A stretch of 64,000 nt of DNA from Halichondria panicea (lineage: Eukaryota; Porifera; Demospongiae; Suberitida; Halichondriidae), in the NCBI RefSeq assembly GCF_963675165.1, contig NC_087393.1, positions 4,975,702-5,039,701 of the forward strand, read 5' to 3'. Made by a program: the position numbers and the translations under genes. The notes beneath the pieces were generated by a model. The model saw only the letters and a program-made list of their open reading frames with translations. It had not been told where the DNA came from and made no database searches. Positions 61,101-64,000 of the stretch are shown in pieces (positions within the stretch are counted from its first letter, which is position 1; every line of letters starts with the position of its first letter).

Positions 61101-64000
61101 CGAGGTTCTACTGTATATGGCCTGCGGAAACTGCAGCAATGCTATTCTCTAAGACTGCATGCCACAGGCGTGGATGCAATTCATATAAAAAAACTGCAAC
61201 GTCCTACATATAGTTACTGTTACATATAGATGTTCTTATATAGGTACATTTTATAGGCCGAGGGTTAGTTTCCAGTAGCTATTTGTTAGCATGCCTTATT
61301 GTGTATACCCAGTCCCTCATTATCAGCATAGAGTAGCCCTCTCCTAGACTCACCGTACACGATGCTTCATGCTCTCCACATCCTTGTGCTCCTTGATATT
61401 GAGCAAAGTGAGATGATTCTTAAGGACCTCCTCAATGTCCATTGCTAGCTCTTCAAGGTCCTTTAGTAATAGAGAGAACAAAATATACGGATTGCATACC
61501 GTATAGCGGGTATATTTCGAGGGTATAAATTTTCGCGGATGAACCATTACAAAGGATTTTGCGGATTTTATTTTCGTAGTCTGACTTCCAGCCTTTTGGC
61601 GCATGCGCACATCAACATGCAGCTGTACCTCCACATCGTTAGCCTCGAATCCATAATACTAAACACGCCTACTATTCATAAATTTTCGTGGGTATAAATT
61701 TTCGCGGTACAGGCTCAATCCGTGAAAACCGCAAACATTTATACCCTCAAAATATACCCGCTATACGGTACATGCATTGCACGACTGCATAAAATTTGTA
61801 AGTCTGTGTATAAATAAAATAGCAAGCAAAGGTATACCCATACGTTTAACCAATGGGAAAGTTTGCTCCTTAATTGTTCCTACATGTATATACCATATCC
61901 CACCCAGCTATGATGTGAGATTGTCACCTCAGTGTACCCTTTGGCTTTTAGAGCAGCTGTTTCCGGTGCCAGGGTTGTGATCTTCTGGATAAGGGAAGAG
62001 ATGGTAGACATCTTGACAGCAAACATCCGATGGTACTTGATTAAGATGGAAAAACGACTATATGTGTGTGCATGTGTGTGGTGGGGGGTGTTGTTATGTT
62101 TAATTCATTGACAACAGAGTCCAATAATGCATGCTATACAAGCTTGCATGAATAATAAAGTAATTGGACCTAGCTTATTCTTATTTTAGATCCTATACAA
62201 CATAGGTTTGTGTGTGAGCTCACGTGACTGCTTTATGTGCTTCACTGAGTCCACTGAGCTTTGCGTGCTTATCCAGTAGTTTCTCTGCCTCCTCACTCAA
62301 CTCTCCCCTCCACCTCCTCCGATACTGACCCCCCACACGACCCTCGTGGTTCACTACAGCATGAGTCAGCTGCAGATGCTCCCACATGCCAACCTTCAAA
62401 GGGGTTGAATATAATTATACAGGCAAACTGTCTGCCTTCTAATACACAATCTTCCTACAAGCTACTAGGTCACACAGCTTGCTAGAGCATCTCCCCCCAC
62501 CCACACTCTCATCTCTAGACCTAAAGCACTCTTGTTATAAACAACTCCGCTGCCCACAGTCCTCACCTCTAGAGAGGTGTTCTTCTTGACCTGTTCCACT
62601 GACAGGTCCACAATGATGGAGCCGTAGCGACTCTTCCCTGAGTGAGAGAAAAGCTCCATCTCTTTGCCTTCTACACGTTTTAGTCCTAACAGTGAGAAAA
62701 ACGCACGTCCCATGTACTCTTCAGTCTTATGCAAATCCTTCACAAATCTGGTAGAGGAGATATAATGTTAACGGATCATACTAACTGTATAAATACAACA
62801 TCAGATCAGTAGGTCCAAGAGTGCATTAAATAAATGTATTCTTGCCCATATGCATGGCCAACAGTTGCAATATAAATAGCATACAGTTGCAACAAATTCT
62901 AGCACTAGATGCTGGCTAAAGATGAGCTAGCTATACTTGAACTTCTAATATTGCCCCTGAAGGGTGCTTCTCTGATGAAAAGGGTCCTTTTTACGTAAAA
63001 ACTTGAAACTTGATTAATTAAGACAGCCAGCCACTGAACAATAATCTAAGTTCAGGGTCTCAGTAACCAATAGCCTCGATTCCAGGCCGCAAGAAATTCG
63101 AGGCTAAGTAGCCACAGAAACATCCTATTCTATGCTATGACAATTAAATTGGAGTCAATAGCAACTGTATGGCCACGGGAAAGAAAACAGCTCACATGTG
63201 TCATTTTATGCATAATTATAATAGTATACCAAGAATAAGAGAAGAGGGCATGTAACAGTTTGCGAGTAAAAACTGTAAGTGGGCGGTGGAATTTACTGGA
63301 AAAGTACAGTCAGCATATAGATAGAAAAATCACTTCTATTTATATGAATGGTATAAGAAATTTTGAAATTGGGTAAACTATGACAAAGTTATGACAACAT
63401 TATGAGGGCGTACCTCAACTCAAACAGACTTTAGTCTTGTCCGCAAACATGTACATGTAAACAAGTGATACACGAGATTGTACATCTGTATCAGCATTTT
63501 TCCTAACCACAAACCACAGGGATCTGGTGTATAATTACGATTCCAATAAGAGACTGTATCACAGTACGTTATAAACCACTGTATAGCAACCACATAGCAA
63601 CGGGCAAGAAGGGTAATTGTTAGAGGCTGCACATATTGATACAGAGGCAGGGTCTTGTTGAGAATTACACAGAGAGACATGTGAAGGGAAATGCAGTATA
63701 TTCCCTTTACTCCCTGGATCCACACACAAACACACTCACTGTCGAATGCCCTTGACCCTCGTGGGACCGTCCCACACCTCCACCACTAGCATCTCTCGCT
63801 CAGCACAGCCCATCGACCTGTGCAATACAAATCACTCTGTAATTACCATTACACTGCACATAGGTTATAATATGCATACTGTACATGTACATGCTTCATA
63901 TTACATAAATAGCACACCACTCGATCACACTCTTCACACACACACACTCACAGTTCGAGAGTCTCATTCCACTGAGGGTTGAGGTTAGCTTTCCGCACAC
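52787..64000 (-). CDS. Munc13-4/BAIAP3-like protein, paralogue B (5' end outside window)
   Basis: Tandem duplicate of paralogue A. Exons, high to low: 64000-63952 (cut), 63817-63740, 62747-62567, 62393-62224, 62057-61928, 61460-61354, 59652-59502, 59314-59217, 58738-58690, 58606-58475, 57648-57435, 57325-57170, 55118-54906, 54839-54771, 54717-54638, 54074-53882, 53756-53543, 53423-53294, 53207-52787. Most exon lengths equal those of A. Exceptions: 63817-63740 is 18 nt shorter and deletes the SDKDMA loop of the N-terminal C2; 62747-62567 gains one codon; 61460-61354 lacks six codons; the last exon is 9 nt shorter. The C-terminal C2 keeps the Asp (GLSDPFVEL). Donor of 57435 is GTACTT. The 58475/57648 junction has the same frame gap as in A. 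Expected role: vesicle tethering and priming. Confidence 0.88.
54139..54563. mobile_element. MITE, TIR TACCGTATTTACTTGATTAAAC
   Basis: Inverted ends at 54139 and 54563; the interior repeats GGGCGTTTA(T/A) in both orientations. In an intron of paralogue B. Confidence 0.85.
55119..55254. repeat. (GT)n microsatellite, same site as in paralogue A
   Basis: GT tract directly upstream of the acceptor of exon 55118-54906, corresponding to 37968-38110. Confidence 0.96.
55767..56102. mobile_element. MITE with nested TIR fragment
   Basis: Ends TACCGTACTTATTCGATTTAAAGCGAC / GTCGCTTTAAATCAAATAAGTACGGTA. Inside, 55911-55964 is a small CCTCGATTATAGGCCGC...GCGGCCTGGAATTGAGGCTA element of the 9-bp TSD family. 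The resemblance of the outer TIR to the 54139 element suggests a related family. Confidence 0.82.
56228..56310. repeat. (GT)n/(GGGTGT)n microsatellite
   Basis: Interrupted GT tract in a paralogue B intron. Confidence 0.9.
56361..57092. mobile_element. ~730-bp palindrome related to 42613-43838
   Basis: Ends TACAGTGCATCCAGCCAGTCTA / TAGACTGGATGCACTGTA. The arms share AGTAGTTGTACTTAAATGTAAATATCTT and GTGGTGGGTTTGTGGTGATTAATA-type sequence with the larger palindrome in paralogue A; arms here are shorter and more diverged. Confidence 0.88.
58741..59170. repeat. GGGGGTACAGTGTG minisatellite
   Basis: Some 25-30 copies of a 13-30 bp GGGTACAGTGTG(GG) unit with G-runs up to 13, between exons 59217 and 58738 of paralogue B. 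G-rich strand is plus; G-quadruplex formation is plausible on the non-template strand. Confidence 0.95.
60066..60735. repeat. 24-bp minisatellite, about 27 copies
   Basis: Unit GAAGACTCCATGCAGCAGTGTGAG, variants with TATAAG and CCGTGC. Because 24 is divisible by 3, several frames on both strands stay open (EEDSMQQC on plus, MESSSHCC on minus). Lies in an intron of paralogue B; not considered a gene. Confidence 0.95.
60811..61113. mobile_element. pogo/Tigger-type MITE
   Basis: TIRs CAGTAGAACCTCGATTATCC and complement, flanked by TA (60809-60810, 61114-61115). This TIR is typical of pogo/Tigger elements. The interior has several CCGGATAAT-type repeats and GCGCATGCGC sites; no transposase. Confidence 0.9.
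61497..61770. mobile_element. MITE, TIR TACCGTATAGCGGGTATATTT
   Basis: Inverted ends TACCGTATAGCGGGTATATTTCGAGGG (61497) and complement (61770), inner TATAAATTTTCGCGG repeats. Sits just upstream of the acceptor of paralogue B exon 61460-61354. Confidence 0.85.
63071..63106. mobile_element. 36-bp remnant of the MULE-like family
   Basis: TAGCCTCGATTCCAGGCCGC...TTCGAGGCTA flanked by AGTAACCAA and AGTAGCCAC, a 9-bp duplication with two mismatches. Confidence 0.75.

Overview
The window is animal (metazoan) nuclear DNA. The genes have introns, mostly 40-700 bp where no repeat has landed. The gene set is SUZ12, an SPRY/SOCS-box protein, CHMP6, a Kelch-like protein, an SRCR receptor, RPP21, COX10 and two Munc13-4/BAIAP3-type proteins. 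The compact introns, short head-to-head intergenic regions and many small inverted-repeat elements would fit a sponge or another early-branching invertebrate, but the species cannot be fixed from sequence alone. No operons, CRISPR arrays or bacterial features are present.

Layout. 1-7296 (+) is the 3' part of a SUZ12 gene. Two of its introns hold tandem tRNA arrays: nine tRNA-Val(AAC) units and six tRNA-Thr units. 7512-7795 (-) is a NUP96-like fragment. 7892-9884 (-) is a JmjC oxygenase with a signal peptide. 10124-10882 (+) is SPSB3-like. 11066-13453 (-) is a RAMA-domain protein. 13921-22063 (+) is a cluster of three small N-myristoylated (Met-Gly) coiled-coil genes followed by CHMP6, with a small acidic unknown gene on the minus strand inside it. 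22504-26112 (-) is KLHL2/3-like. 26299-27972 (+) is an intronless SRCR receptor. 28194-29459 (-) is RPP21 and 29603-31564 (+) is COX10; they share a 143-bp head-to-head promoter interval. 31.6-34.8 kb is repeat-rich, with a gene-carrying MULE-like element and a duplicated COX10 tail. 34852-51061 (-) is a complete Munc13-4/BAIAP3-like gene (copy A, about 26 exons). 52787-64000 (-) is a tandem paralogue (copy B) running off the window.

Functional links. SUZ12 is chromatin repression (PRC2). CHMP6 is ESCRT-III membrane scission, and the three small genes beside it share its Gly2 start and its intron phases, so they may be truncated CHMP6 derivatives. The Munc13-like pair are predicted vesicle-tethering and priming factors. 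They show complementary damage: copy A lost an Asp in the C-terminal C2 domain, copy B lost the third Ca2+-loop of the N-terminal C2 domain.

Mobile DNA is a major theme. A TIR family beginning TAGCCTCGAT has exact 9-bp target duplications (MULE-like) and is present in sizes from 44 bp to 1.5 kb. There are also long hairpin elements with arms up to about 610 bp, a pogo/Tigger-type MITE, and several insertions next to splice sites. Gene models were built by hand from splice signals, frame continuity and family knowledge; no search was run.
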